DNA of 64,000 nucleotides from Colwellia sp. M166 (GCF_024585285.1 NZ_CP040755.1:2542001-2606000), one strand, 5' to 3'; shown: positions 29,462 to 39,372, numbered from the stretch's first letter. Made by a program: numbers and translations. The notes: generated from the letters alone by a model not told the origin.

Positions 29462-30766
29462 TTAATGTAACTTCATTTTTGGACGTACGACGCGCAGTAT
29501 TTTTTCGCTGATCCACAACGCCAAGGTTTTAGCGCCGCCATGAATAGCAAGTTGATGCATTCGATATAACGACACATACATAAAGCGGGCAATTTTACCT
29601 TCAATAAAAAAGCTATTACTGGTGAGGTTACCCATTAAGTTACCTACCGTGCTGTAGCGCGATAAATTAACCAATGAACCATAGTCGTTGTACTTAAATT
29701 TTATCAATGGTTGCTGTTTTAGTGTCGCAATAAGGTTTTTTTCAATACATTGTGCCATTTGATGTGCTGATTGTGCACGAGGTGGCACTTGCTTACCATC
29801 GTCTAACGTAAAGGCACAGCAATCACCTAAAACAAAAATACTGTCATCGACTGTGCTTTGTAAAAATTGGTTTACCTGAATTTGATTACTACGGGTGAGC
29901 TCAAACACAGCTAAGTCTTTGATAAAGTCAGGGGCTTTAACACCTGCTGCCCATAACATAATGTCAGCATTAATATGCTCATCATCTTTGGTAATAAAGC
30001 CTTGCGCACTGGCTTCTTTTACTTGCGTTTGTTCACGCACATTCACACCCAGCTTTAATAATTCGCGTTTGGCACTAATGGCAATACGCTCAGGCAGCGC
30101 GGGTAAAATACGCGGACCTGCCTCAATTAAGTGAATATGTAGGCGCTTAGAAGACATGTTAGTTAAACCATATAACTTTAACAGCTCTGATACATGATAT
30201 AGCTCGGCTGAAAGCTCAACCCCAGTTGCGCCAGCACCTACAATGGCAATATTGAGAGATTGTTGTTGGTTGTCGTCTTGATGTAAACGAGTAAAGCTAT
30301 CAAGTAAGGTATGCTGAAAACGTTCTGCTTGCTGATTTGAATCTAAAAAGTAGCAATGTTCTTTAATGCCAGGGGTATTAAAATCGTTACTTACGCTGCC
30401 AACTGCAATAACAAGGTAGTCATAATGTACAGTTCGCTCAGGTAAAATAGCATGGCCTAAGTCGTCAGAAAGTGGCGCTAGAGTAATACATTTTTTGCTT
30501 TGATCAAGTTGGTAAAAAGTACCTAACTGGAATCGGTAATGATGCTTAGCAGCATGAGCAGAATAAACCACACCATCTAAATCGGGATCAATAGAGCCCG
30601 TTGCAACTTCATGTAGTAATGGCTTCCAAATATGGGTACGATTCTTATCAATAAGGAGTATATCTGCGTGCTTTTTTCTTCCTAGCTTATGTCCTAATTG
30701 AGTTACCAGCTCTAATCCACCGGCTCCACCGCCAATAACGACGATTTTAGGTATGGTGTTGCTCAT
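29462..30766 (-). CDS. ndh: Type II NADH dehydrogenase
   Basis: A 434-residue FAD protein that moves electrons from NADH to quinone without pumping protons. The N-terminal FAD motif VVIGGGAGGLELVTQLG and second dinucleotide motif IAIVGAGATGVELSAEL are in place, and VLGDCC near residue 320 is the third FAD contact. A C-terminal amphipathic region should bind the inner membrane. The length is normal. The gene stands alone on the minus strand. Confidence 0.92.
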   Translation of the reverse strand: MSNTIPKIVVIGGGAGGLELVTQLGHKLGRKKHADILLIDKNRTHIWKPLLHEVATGSIDPDLDGVVYSAHAAKHHYRFQLGTFYQLDQSKKCITLAPLSDDLGHAILPERTVHYDYLVIAVGSVSNDFNTPGIKEHCYFLDSNQQAERFQHTLLDSFTRLHQDDNQQQSLNIAIVGAGATGVELSAELYHVSELLKLYGLTNMSSKRLHIHLIEAGPRILPALPERIAISAKRELLKLGVNVREQTQVKEASAQGFITKDDEHINADIMLWAAGVKAPDFIKDLAVFELTRSNQIQVNQFLQSTVDDSIFVLGDCCAFTLDDGKQVPPRAQSAHQMAQCIEKNLIATLKQQPLIKFKYNDYGSLVNLSRYSTVGNLMGNLTSNSFFIEGKIARFMYVSLYRMHQLAIHGGAKTLALWISEKILRVVRPKMKLH

Positions 30767-31104
30767 CGTATTATCCTAAAAAAATAAAAACTCATTAAAC
30801 TTACAAACCGCTCATATTGATTGTATTCAGAATTTCTCAGCCGTACCACAGGAGAATATCGGCTCTTTTTGTATCATCAATATAGAGGTACGCTTGAACG
30901 ACTATTTTCTTTCACCGATAAACCTAATTGTTGTGCAGTAGCGAACAGTATCAGAAGTCTATTCATGGCATTTGCTAATTAACTTATGTATCTATACTTA
31001 AGACGTAGGTCAAGCGATTGAAATATTTACCTAAACGTGAAATCATGTTGGCAATACTGAACGGACTTCAATTTAAAGAAGAATCTATATTTAAAGGAAA
31101 ATAC
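30767..31104. other. Divergent spacer between ndh and the TonB/TPR gene
   Basis: 338 bases of AT-rich DNA containing the upstream regions of both genes. An AAAGGA box ends it, serving the ATG at 31105. A longer in-frame extension from TTG at 31018 is possible but lacks a ribosome-binding site. No repeat or RNA seen. Confidence 0.4.
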
Positions 31105-32190
31105 ATGACTCTAAAATGGACTTATTTATACCTAATAATAACAGCTCTGTTATTTAGCACTAACGCAAACTCAGAAGAAACATTAAACACTCAGTTCAAA
31201 GCTGCTTATTACTCATATCAAGATGCGGTAAAAAGTGATGACCTAGATGCGCAACTTAAATATGCAAAAGAAGCTTACGAGTTAGGCAAACAGCTCTATG
31301 GTGACACTGATATTAATACCGCAAATTTAGCGCTAATATTAGCTCAACAATACCTCAATAAAAATCAAGAAAAAGCAGCAACGCCAGTTCTCTTAGAAAC
31401 CTTAAATATTTTCAAAAGTGAATATGGGGATAATGCTATAGAGCTTGCTGAAATCTATATTCTTTTAGGCCAATCTCTGCCTTATAACGAAAGTGAAAAA
31501 GCGATTAGTTATTACCAATCTGCTTTAAATATTGCTGAAGAAAATGAAAAAGAACATCCTTATTTTAATGCGCAAATACAATTAGAAGCGGGAATGGAAT
31601 TACTTCGTGCAGGCTCTAGAAAAAGTAGCACTATTTTAACGGCGCAAAAGTTTTTTGCAGAAAATTTACCTAACAATGATAAGCGCGTAGTTAGAGCTAA
31701 TTTTTATGCGGGTAAATATTATTCAGCACGACAAAAATATAGCCAAGCGATTGAACATTGGGAGATGAATTTACCTGTATTTGAGTCACTAGAAGGGGGC
31801 ACGCACCCTTTAGCGTTAAGCACTCATGCATATATGATTCACGCGCTAGAAAAATCAAATAAAAGTGATGAAGCAACTAAACATTGTATTGCCATTGGTT
31901 CAATGAAACCGTGGGATGATAGTCAAGACCAAATGCCTTTATTTAGATCTGAGCCTAAATATCCAATGGATTATGCTAAAAAAGGCAAGACAGGTTGGGT
32001 AGAGGTAGGTTTTACTGTTTCTGATTTTGGCACCGTGAAAGAGGCAAAAATATTAAACTCTGAAGGTGGCAGTAAATTTGAGAAGTCATCTTTGGCGGCA
32101 TTAGAAAAATGGCGCTACGCACCTAAATTTGAAGATGGAAAGCCTACTGAAGCATACGCCACTGTACGTTTAGACTTTAAGATGGATTAG
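31105..32190 (+). CDS. TPR protein with C-terminal TonB domain
   Basis: Taking the ATG at 31105 (AAAGGA box 6 bases upstream) gives 361 residues with a signal peptide (MTLKWTYLYLIITALLFSTN). TPR-like helix pairs span about 35-260. A TonB C-terminal domain ends the protein (YAKKGKTGWVEVGFTVSDFG; LAALEKWRYAPKFEDGKP). This is an unusual TonB layout, with no N-terminal membrane anchor retained after cleavage and no ExbBD partners beside it. It may act in the periplasm as an auxiliary or sensing TonB-like protein. Confidence 0.82.
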   Translation: MTLKWTYLYLIITALLFSTNANSEETLNTQFKAAYYSYQDAVKSDDLDAQLKYAKEAYELGKQLYGDTDINTANLALILAQQYLNKNQEKAATPVLLETLNIFKSEYGDNAIELAEIYILLGQSLPYNESEKAISYYQSALNIAEENEKEHPYFNAQIQLEAGMELLRAGSRKSSTILTAQKFFAENLPNNDKRVVRANFYAGKYYSARQKYSQAIEHWEMNLPVFESLEGGTHPLALSTHAYMIHALEKSNKSDEATKHCIAIGSMKPWDDSQDQMPLFRSEPKYPMDYAKKGKTGWVEVGFTVSDFGTVKEAKILNSEGGSKFEKSSLAALEKWRYAPKFEDGKPTEAYATVRLDFKMD

Positions 32191-32424
32191 TTGTCTATTT
32201 TTTTAGCTAGCAGATAGGTGAATGATAGCGTGGGTAGTTTTTACAACAATTATATAGACTTGATATTAGGCTTGCTCAAGCTCGATTAAACTATATCGAA
32301 CCGTCCAAGTTTTAGTTGTTGTAAATGTTACTGATGTACCTATTCACTAGACTATTTAATCCTAATATATTGTGGCAACTTTCGAAAATCTATAAGTTTA
32401 GAACCCTAAGTTACCTTGGTTAAT

Positions 32425-33216
32425 TTAGTTATTTCTAGGAATAGCCTGATTAACATAAACATCAAAGCGATTTTTCTTCATATTAATACTGGTTGAAGGC
32501 GTTTTTCCTGCCAGTGGTGGCGCATAACTAGGGCGTTTAACGACAACGCGGTACTTTGCTAAGGCAATGGCTGGCGCAAGTAAGTTGTCAGCATCAAGAT
32601 CTTCACCCACTAGTGACTGAAATACGCGCATTTCTTTTTTAACGGCGGCAGATTTTTCACGGTGTGGGTACATAGGATCAAGGTAGATCACATCTGGCGG
32701 CTCGGCTAAGGTCATATTTTCAATCGATGAGGAATTAATTAAGCGCATACGGTCGGTAATATCATTAATTTCAGTGCTTAGCTTAGCGCGTTCTAAACCG
32801 TCTTCTAATAAAGCGGCAACGATAGGCATACGCTCCATCATGGTAACGTAGCAACCTAAAGTAGCTAGCACAAAAGCATCACGGCCCAAGCCTGCGGTGG
32901 CATCGAGTACATTCGGGGTAAAACCATGTTTTAATCCGACTGCTTTAGCAATGTCTTGACCTCGACCACCGCCAAACTTACGGCGATGGGCTGTGGCACC
33001 ATCAACAAAATCAACGCAAATAGCGCCTAGTTTGGGTTCATCAAGCTTACTTAGCTCTAAGCGTTGTAGGTTAACTTGTAAGGCGAACAATAGTTCAGGA
33101 TGATTTTTTACCGCGGCAATATCGCCGATATAATCAAGTTGCCACTTTTTGGCAATTTTTTTTGCTTTGTCGATGTCGACAGCATCAACATAGGCAACGG
33201 CAACTTTATTCAACAT
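32425..33216 (-). CDS. rsmJ: 16S rRNA (guanine1516-N2)-methyltransferase
   Basis: A 263-residue SAM-dependent methyltransferase of the RsmJ (YhiQ) family, which methylates G1516 of 16S rRNA. The SAM loop [19 protein letters not shown] is at about 104-122 and the catalytic-type DPMYPHR at about 182-188. The conserved [14 protein letters not shown] stretch precedes the SAM loop. Its ATG overlaps the end of the upstream glycosylase gene by 11 bases, so the two were translationally coupled in the ancestral state. Confidence 0.95.
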   Translation of the reverse strand: MLNKVAVAYVDAVDIDKAKKIAKKWQLDYIGDIAAVKNHPELLFALQVNLQRLELSKLDEPKLGAICVDFVDGATAHRRKFGGGRGQDIAKAVGLKHGFTPNVLDATAGLGRDAFVLATLGCYVTMMERMPIVAALLEDGLERAKLSTEINDITDRMRLINSSSIENMTLAEPPDVIYLDPMYPHREKSAAVKKEMRVFQSLVGEDLDADNLLAPAIALAKYRVVVKRPSYAPPLAGKTPSTSINMKKNRFDVYVNQAIPRNN

Positions 33217-33907
33217 TGGCGACTTCTTCTAAATGAATATGATTGTCGCCCGTTGCATAAGCAATAAGACGACTTAGCTGGCTTAGTGATAAATCACATT
33301 GCTGCTGCCAGCGATTAAAGCTTGCTTGTATAGCGTTCAAGCTCGATTTAGTTTGAATGCCGCCGGTGATAATATCATGAGCGCGAAAATACGCTTCGAC
33401 ATCTCGGCTAAGAATAAACGTGTCTTTGCCTAACGCTCGCAAAGCATAAGGTCCGGTATTACCGCCAAGACGCTGACCGTGCTTTTTCAAATAGGCCCAT
33501 AAACCGATAATATCGTTACTGGGCCAGTTAGCAATAAATTCAGCAAAGCTATGGCCTTTTTGTTGTTCTTCAAAAATCATTTGCCCGTTAGCTTTAATGG
33601 TTTTTACTTTGTTAAAGTTACGAATGATTTTTGGATCGCTAGCTTTTCGTTCCATCATTTCTTCTGGCATCATCAAAATTTTTTCGATATTAAAATTAAA
33701 AAAGCTCTCTTCGAAATTTGGCCATTTATTTTCTACTACGCGCAAGGTCACCCATAAGGAATTGCAATATGGACTCAGGTAAAGCTTTGATTTATGAATA
33801 AAATAATTAAATAACATGAATCTAGCGTGTCCATAAAGTGAATGGTTTTTTATAGACAAAATATGTGATAAGTGCATACATATGTCCATATTATTCTTAT
33901 TGTACAA
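33206..33907 (-). pseudogene. Truncated 3-methyladenine DNA glycosylase I-like gene
   Basis: From about residue 52 on, the reading frame is a Tag-family helix-hairpin-helix glycosylase (VVENKWPNFEE; DPKIIRNFNKVKTI; LGGNTGPYALRALGKDTFILS). Before that the sequence no longer matches: the expected N-terminus, with the FQSGFVW active-site helix seen in the copy at 41533-42225, has been replaced by unrelated sequence from about 33750 on. The catalytic region is therefore missing. Its 3' end overlaps rsmJ by 11 bases, marking it as the native copy. The accessory island begins at this break. Confidence 0.8.
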
Positions 33908-34339
33908 TCCTACAGAATTACATTCAATATTGACAGGAAATCACATTTACTTTGCCACCAAGTTATAAATAGCTAATTATTTTATATATATGTAAATAAG
34001 TAGGCGTTGCCAATTTGATGAGCCTCCAACTTACTGACAATAACATCAATGAATACCTTATGACTTCATTTAGCAATTGCGGACTGTGGTGTTAACTCAT
34101 TTATGCCCCAAAATGAGTCAGCGACTGCATGCGCCATTACTCTCCACGCCATCATTTGGAATATTTTTTCTAACCCAAAGCAAGGGGCTAATCTACCTGT
34201 GAGAAACATAGATATTTGAAACCTTAGCGCTCTCACAGCTATAGACTTTATGCAATCTGTTTGATTTCAATGTAACCCTTCCAATTTTGTTGTGCTAGCA
34301 TCGGAAGCATAATTCTAATTTGCTCAGAGGAGAAATGCA
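33908..34339. other. Island edge spacer
   Basis: About 430 non-coding bases between the broken glycosylase and the next operon. It contains a hairpin with arms ACTCATTT and AAATGAGT near 34092-34115. A 13-base word TAACTCATTTATG there recurs at the attC-like site at 38517-38612, so a remnant recombination site is possible. A GAGGAG box at its end serves the TTG at 34340. Confidence 0.4.
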
Positions 34340-34579
34340 TTGGCCAGACGAGGAAGTGGTTTAAGGACGGCTATAAAGGTTGTTAAAGCTATAGATAGGG
34401 CCAACAAACAAGCCACCCGCGAAGCTCAGCGAGAACTAAAGCGGCAAGTAAGACAGCAACAATCCGCAGCAAAGCAAGCATTTAAAAATGCGCTATCAAA
34501 TGCAAATGAAGAGTACCAAGACCGCTGCGAAGAACGAGCCGCCCTTAGAAAGCAATTCATACAAGAGGTTTTAAGGTAA
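34340..34579 (+). CDS. Small basic coiled-coil protein upstream of the DUF4041 nuclease
   Basis: A 79-residue, strongly basic, helix-rich protein (QATREAQRELKRQVRQQQS; EERAALRKQFIQEVLR). The start is TTG at 34340 with a GAGGAG box 7 bases upstream; an ATG four bases before is out of frame. Its stop is 3 bases before the ATG of the DUF4041 gene, so the two form an operon. It has no known family that I recognise. A role as partner or DNA-binding accessory of the nuclease is only an inference. Confidence 0.7.
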   Translation: MARRGSGLRTAIKVVKAIDRANKQATREAQRELKRQVRQQQSAAKQAFKNALSNANEEYQDRCEERAALRKQFIQEVLR

Positions 34580-34582
34580 ACA

Positions 34583-36025
34583 ATGGATAATAATTTACTG
34601 ATATTAGCAGGCATATCTTTGTTAGCAGTTTTGCTGACCTATATAGTGACGAAACGCTCTGCGGATAAAAAAGTTGGACAGTACAAGTCAATTGATGAAG
34701 CGTTAACGAAAGCCAAAGAAGAGCACGAGACATTAAAGGAAGTAAATGAATCACTACAGCAAACTAATGAGATAGCAAAGCAGGCGCTTTTCAAAATTAA
34801 CGCTGAAACTGCCGACCTACAAGCTTTGAAAGGACAAGATGACTCTCTTAAAGTTAATATTCTAGAACAGCAACAGTCTCTTGACGCGGCTCAAAACACT
34901 CTAAATGAACTTAATGCCAATATTGAAAAGAGCGAACAGGATCTGAACGAGCTTATGGGTGGGATAGACTTGTATTCACGACTCGATGAATATACTGCTC
35001 ATGGTCACTTTGAAATGCCACAATATCTCTACGAAACATCAACTCGCTATTCTGAAGAGATCAAAGACATACGGCAGCAACAAAAAGACATGATTAAAGC
35101 CAAAACCGCAGTCACCTTCCCAGAAACGACCGTTATTTCTAATGATAAGCCTTTGAATAAAAAAATCCTCAATGGTCAAGTTAAGCTAATGCTAACTGCG
35201 TTCAATATTGAATGTGACATGCTTATTGGCAAGGTTTCTCCAAGCTCATTTGGTCGTACGCTGGAACGAATCGAGAAACTAGCAAACAATCTAGAAAAGT
35301 CAGCTGCGACACTGGAGTGCGGCTTTGATATTGACTACATCGAACTAAAATTCGAAGAATGTAAGCTTCAGTATCAATATACCCTGAAGAAGCAGGAAGA
35401 AATTGCCGAGCAGAAGCTTATCAAAGAGCAAATTCGTGAAGAGCAGAGAGCAATAAAGGAGTTTGAAAAAGCTATTGCTGAAGCTGAGAAAGAAGAAAAA
35501 ATGTATCGAAACCTTCTTGATAAAGCTCAGCAAGAGCTTGCTCAAGCTAATGAACAAGAACGTAGTGAAATGGAACAAAGAATAGCCATTCTAGAGCAGC
35601 AATTAGCCGAAGCTGAAGCCAAAGAAGAACGTGCCAAGAGTATGGCGGAACAAACTCGTAAGGGCTATGTGTACGTGATAAGTAACATTGGTTCCTTTGG
35701 AGAAGATGTTTACAAGATAGGCTTAACGCGCAGACTTGAGCCTATGGACAGAGTTAAAGAGCTTGGTGATGCCAGTGTACCATTCCCATTTGACGTACAT
35801 GCCATGATTTATACTGATGATGCACCTGCACTCGAAACAGCTTTGCATCGTGAATTCCATTCTCAACGTGTTAATGCAATTAACCTTCGTAAGGAGTTCT
35901 TCAGTGTCGATCTAGAGGAAATTAAAGGTGCCGTTGAGAAAATCGCTGGTGTAGATGCTGAGTTCAAAATGACCGCTCTGGCGGAAGACTATTACGAAAG
36001 CCTCCGTCTTAGTGATGCCGCATGA
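34583..36025 (+). CDS. Membrane-anchored DUF4041 / GIY-YIG nuclease (SNIPE-like)
   Basis: The 480-residue protein has one N-terminal membrane helix (residues 4-23), a coiled coil (about 35-125) and a DUF4041 domain (about 125-265, with DLYSRLDEYTAHGHFEMP). A second long coiled coil (about 268-358) leads to a GIY-YIG domain of the Mug113/T5orf172 type: GYVYVISN at 361-368, YKIGLTRR at 377-384 and the acidic ETALHREF near 418-425. This is the layout of SNIPE, reported as an inner-membrane nuclease that cuts incoming phage DNA. The assignment is by architecture. The stop-to-start gap to the upstream 79-residue gene is 3 bases. Confidence 0.85.
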   Translation: MDNNLLILAGISLLAVLLTYIVTKRSADKKVGQYKSIDEALTKAKEEHETLKEVNESLQQTNEIAKQALFKINAETADLQALKGQDDSLKVNILEQQQSLDAAQNTLNELNANIEKSEQDLNELMGGIDLYSRLDEYTAHGHFEMPQYLYETSTRYSEEIKDIRQQQKDMIKAKTAVTFPETTVISNDKPLNKKILNGQVKLMLTAFNIECDMLIGKVSPSSFGRTLERIEKLANNLEKSAATLECGFDIDYIELKFEECKLQYQYTLKKQEEIAEQKLIKEQIREEQRAIKEFEKAIAEAEKEEKMYRNLLDKAQQELAQANEQERSEMEQRIAILEQQLAEAEAKEERAKSMAEQTRKGYVYVISNIGSFGEDVYKIGLTRRLEPMDRVKELGDASVPFPFDVHAMIYTDDAPALETALHREFHSQRVNAINLRKEFFSVDLEEIKGAVEKIAGVDAEFKMTALAEDYYESLRLSDAA

Positions 36026-36396
36026 TTTAATAGTTTTGTCCACCTTCGAGTCAGCCAGATCAGCGCTGGCTCACCTTTGCCCCACTGCGTGCTAGCAACG
36101 TTAAACTTCGAGCCAAAGTGAAGTGTCCAGTTTATGTTTCAGTAAATTCCATTAAGAAATCTATAAAGAGCCTTAAGTGCAGTGGTAAGTTTTTGTAGCG
36201 TTGCACACTGCTTAGTTGTTCAACCTTAGAATATTTATATGTTATTAGTGCATTTAGAATAGGTAAAGCTATGTTTTATTTGCTTTTTATACCAAAAGAC
36301 AAGAATGAAAAGTTGGACGAATTATTGAAAATTTAAGATGAAATTCATTAAGTTAAGGTGCAATATGAGAGCTGATATTTTAGGTAAGGGTTTAGG
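36026..36396. other. Spacer with hairpin and minimal reading frame
   Basis: After the nuclease gene an AGCCAG...CTGGCT hairpin (about 36058-36077) may terminate transcription. The word CGTTAAAC near 36099 resembles an attC core site but no partner box was found. A 21-codon frame (MFYLLFIPKDKNEKL) at about 36271-36336 is too short to judge. An AAGGG box ends the spacer. Confidence 0.35.
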
Positions 36397-38109
36397 ATGA
36401 AGTATGAACAGTTGGTAGAGTTTTCACTAAAAGCAGATGACCTGCTGCTATCAGGTGATTTAGTAAAACTGCAAGTCTACGTAGATGAGCACGAAGCACA
36501 TGAGTACCAGTTCGATTCAGCACTTTATGAAGCTCAATACTATTACGCATTGGCTAATTGTTATTCTGCCTTATATCACCCTCGAACGTCCAAGTGGTAC
36601 TCACAAGAGATGGTAAAAGTAGCTGTTTGCTATCGAAAAGCATTAGCAGTGATAAACAGCGTTGAGGCTTCACCTAATACCATAAGGTTAAAATCAATGA
36701 TCTGTACAAACTTAGCCAATCACCTTTCTTCACAAGGGCGAGCATTATGTTGTATTGAACTTTATGATGAAGCAATACGATTAGACAATAATCCGGTTGC
36801 CTACGTTGCAAAGGCTCGAAATGAACTGTTTATAGCAGATTCTATCTATGACTCAGGACATAGAGAATATCATTACTATACTGCTGCGAAACTGTTAGAA
36901 GAACTCAAACCTTTTGAGGAGTTGCTTGAACCAGAACAGCGTATCCCAATTGATGAGGGTGGACGGCTTCATCATTTTAGAAGCTGGTATCACGAAAATT
37001 ATGAAAATGATTCATTTAACTATTTTGATGAATTTAAAGAGCAATTTGAATCTGACAGACAGAAGAAATACTTATCATGGTGTGCTGATAATCGGCTATT
37101 TATCAACGATTTAAATGATGTATGTAAGTCTGAGATAGTTTATCAAGATGTACTTGGTTTATCTTCATTTACTCAACGCTTCAATGATTTACTCAGTGAA
37201 ACTGATGAACTGACTTATCACGGAAACTACGATGAGATTAAAAATGATTACTGTTATGCGAGATACTTAATGTATCAAGCAATGTCTATTGAAAATGATG
37301 AAATTCATTACTCTAACAAGACCTTTCAGCACGTAGATACTCGTTGTGGTGCGATTGATAATTTGAAAGTCAGTCATTTGAAATCTGCATTCAAAATCCT
37401 ATATTCTCTTTTCGATAAAATTGCTTATTTCATTCACCGCTTCTTTGATCTGAATGACATATCAAAAGACAATAAGATCTACATTGATAAGCTATTCCAA
37501 AAGCTCAATGGTAAAAGTTGGAAGCCAAACGAGAAGTTGGAAGGTGGTCAAAACCACTTCATCAATGCTCTTTTCTTTATCCTACAAGAATTGAGAGATG
37601 TAAAAGGGTTTGAATCAGTCTCAAAATGGATTAATCCGAGTGCTGAAAAATTTAGCGAAATTAGAAACGCTATGGAACATCGCTCTTTGGTTGTTGTTGA
37701 CGCAGAGTCATACCACTTGATAACTAACTTCGATATCGTAAATAAGCTATCAACTGAGCGCTTCAATAGTGGTTATTCAGAACTGGAAACCAAGTTAGAC
37801 GAAATAAACCAGAAAATTGCAAACGCTCGAAGGTCGAAAAACAAGGATTTAGAACAAAAAAATAGGGCTAAGCAAAAAAAGCTTGAAGATGAACTTGCGG
37901 GCTTAAACTCTCAACGATATGAAAAACAAAAGCTTTCTTCTCATACACTTCATATAACGGTTGATGACCTTGAAGTTCGACTATTTTCATTAATAAAGTT
38001 AGTCAGAAACTCCATAATGTATCTATCATTGGCAATCAATTTAGATTCAGAGATGAAAAAGGAACATCAAGAAGGTATCGCTTTACTTCGTGATATACCT
38101 TTGAGATAA
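36397..38109 (+). CDS. LA2681-type HEPN domain protein with TPR-like N-terminus
   Basis: The 570-residue protein starts with TPR-like helix pairs (about 1-180: AQYYYALANCYSALYH; LYDEAIRLDNNPVAYVAKAR). Its middle and C-terminal part resembles the LA2681 family of HEPN domains. The HEPN ribonuclease signature R-x4-H is present as RNAMEH at about 423-428 (SEIRNAMEHRSL). A charged coiled coil follows (about 465-505), and a final helical unit ends the protein. HEPN proteins often cut RNA in defence or toxin settings; here activity is inferred from the motif. It stands alone on the plus strand with an AAGGG box. Confidence 0.8.
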   Translation: MKYEQLVEFSLKADDLLLSGDLVKLQVYVDEHEAHEYQFDSALYEAQYYYALANCYSALYHPRTSKWYSQEMVKVAVCYRKALAVINSVEASPNTIRLKSMICTNLANHLSSQGRALCCIELYDEAIRLDNNPVAYVAKARNELFIADSIYDSGHREYHYYTAAKLLEELKPFEELLEPEQRIPIDEGGRLHHFRSWYHENYENDSFNYFDEFKEQFESDRQKKYLSWCADNRLFINDLNDVCKSEIVYQDVLGLSSFTQRFNDLLSETDELTYHGNYDEIKNDYCYARYLMYQAMSIENDEIHYSNKTFQHVDTRCGAIDNLKVSHLKSAFKILYSLFDKIAYFIHRFFDLNDISKDNKIYIDKLFQKLNGKSWKPNEKLEGGQNHFINALFFILQELRDVKGFESVSKWINPSAEKFSEIRNAMEHRSLVVVDAESYHLITNFDIVNKLSTERFNSGYSELETKLDEINQKIANARRSKNKDLEQKNRAKQKKLEDELAGLNSQRYEKQKLSSHTLHITVDDLEVRLFSLIKLVRNSIMYLSLAINLDSEMKKEHQEGIALLRDIPLR

Positions 38110-38163
38110 GGAGTTATATCTCTTCTCCAGCTTTTAGTTTTGTATTCAACATTTTTAGTTCTG

Positions 38164-38191
38164 TGTGCTGAGTCGTATCGGACTTAGCACA
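38164..38191 (+). terminator. Hairpin after the LA2681 HEPN gene
   Basis: TGTGCTGAGTC pairs with GACTTAGCACA (11 pairs, one G-U) around a 6-base loop, 55 bases after the stop. It lacks a T tract, so termination is inferred from position. The rest of 38192-38516 shows no supported gene. Confidence 0.5.
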
Positions 38192-38516
38192 ATATTAAGC
38201 TTGGTTGATTTGAGTAATGTCCATTAGGTTTGCTATTGGTATTTTAGACATTGAAGCGCTTGTTCTAAAACATTTCTTTCCAAAAATTAGTTTAACGTCC
38301 GTTCTCACAATTGAATTTATGTTGTTAAGTTATTGTTGAATGGCAGCAGTTGGCACATTGCTGACTGTGAAGTATTATCTCTAAACGCTAATTTTTGCCA
38401 CAAAGAAGACCTAATTCACATAATAAAATCACCCCACCTAATGTTCACTTTGATACGAAAGCGGACATTAGCCTTGGGTTATCTAGCGACAAGTGATCCG
38501 GCATTGCCGTCATAAG

Positions 38517-38612
38517 GCCTAACTCATTTATGGACAAAAACAATTTAGAGCGATGGGCCGCTATGTGCCAATTGCGGTCATTGGTAACGCCATGATTAAC
38601 AGCTTGTTAGCT
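38517..38612 (-). repeat. attC-like integron recombination site
   Basis: Read on the minus strand, the site starts AGCTAACAAGC and ends GTTAGGC, which fits the R' consensus GTTRRRY exactly; the length is 96 bases. The stop codon TAA of the 174-residue HEPN gene lies inside the first box, the usual arrangement for a cassette gene. The internal arms pair poorly, so this is a candidate rather than a proven attC. Confidence 0.5.
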
Positions 38613-39131
38613 ACGTGCTAAATACGGAACCACTGTAATTACTTCATCAAGTCGACTGACAACTAAATCACCAAGCGAAGCGTTTGAAGTACACTCAGCT
38701 ATAAAACTATCAACGGCGTTGCAAACATCGATAACCAATGACTTAGTAGAGATAGCAACCGTATTTTCTTCTGCGTATAATTGATGCGTAAGATGATTAC
38801 AATCATGATATAAGAACTTCATGATATCAGATTTATCATGTAATTCAGCTGTTGTGCCATAAGTATGAAGTAACGCACATCTAGCAGCATATACATCTTT
38901 CCCCGAATATTGATACTGTTGTTGAGTATTTGACTTTAAGTACTTATCGCACCAGCCAATAAAGTCTGCGCGCGTAACTCTACTGTTACCTGATGGCCTA
39001 GCAAGACTAGCCATTGCATCGATACAAATAAAACTCATAGCAATACTTGGAGTAACTAATCCTTGAGCATCGCATTGCTTTATTTGTTCAGTAAGACCTC
39101 TCAAAACTGACCAATCTTCTTTTTTATTCAT
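38607..39131 (-). CDS. HEPN-like protein, 174 residues (cassette gene)
   Basis: A small all-helical protein with no close family that I recognise. The R-x4-H signature of HEPN ribonucleases is visible as RCALLH at 84-89 in DVYAARCALLHTYGTTAELHD, preceded by a conserved-looking Asp/Tyr helix. The preceding segment (DFIGWCDKYLKS) fits the second HEPN helix. The stop codon is part of an attC-like box, suggesting a gene cassette. No partner antitoxin is fused to it; the nearest candidate partner is the tiny hydrophobic gene upstream. Assignment as HEPN rests on the motif and helical content. Confidence 0.62.
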   Translation of the reverse strand: MNKKEDWSVLRGLTEQIKQCDAQGLVTPSIAMSFICIDAMASLARPSGNSRVTRADFIGWCDKYLKSNTQQQYQYSGKDVYAARCALLHTYGTTAELHDKSDIMKFLYHDCNHLTHQLYAEENTVAISTKSLVIDVCNAVDSFIAECTSNASLGDLVVSRLDEVITVVPYLARS

Positions 39132-39222
39132 AGTTGCCTCAATTATCGCTCAAGTAGTTTATTCGCTTGTGATTTGTAAAATGAGGGCGGTGCGCCAGCC
39201 TAACTGAATACGCACCTAAGCA

Positions 39223-39372
39223 TTACAGTTTGGCTAGTACAATTGATGCTACTAGTGTCAACGCGAACGCAACAGATGGTAAGAATGCCACAGACAAAGC
39301 TGTAAACAATACACCAAAAGCACCTAACCGAAGATGCAAGCTTGCTGAACCCGCCAAAGTAGGTTTTGTCAT
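39223..39372 (-). CDS. 49-residue hydrophobic peptide
   Basis: An ATG at 39372 with a strong AAAGGAGTG Shine-Dalgarno opens a 49-codon frame ending at 39223. The peptide begins MTKPTLAGSASLHLRL and continues with about 33 mostly hydrophobic residues (ALSVAFLPSVAFALTLV), enough for one or two membrane helices. A structured leader lies 63 bases upstream. Size and hydrophobicity recall type I toxins or small membrane regulators, but no family was recognised. It is oriented with the neighbouring minus-strand cassette genes. Confidence 0.6.
   Translation of the reverse strand: MTKPTLAGSASLHLRLGAFGVLFTALSVAFLPSVAFALTLVASIVLAKL

Noticed and set aside
34583..36025. GIY-YIG protein as a homing endonuclease of an intron or phage
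   Set aside because: It has a membrane helix, DUF4041 and long coiled coils, and no intron or phage genes surround it; the SNIPE-like reading fits better.
36026..36130. attC site after the DUF4041 nuclease gene
   Set aside because: One core-like word (GTTAAAC) is present but no paired first core box at a suitable distance was found.
38333..38515. 60-residue plus-strand open frame between the HEPN genes
   Set aside because: No convincing start signal or recognisable motif; it runs into the attC-like site and looks like spacer.
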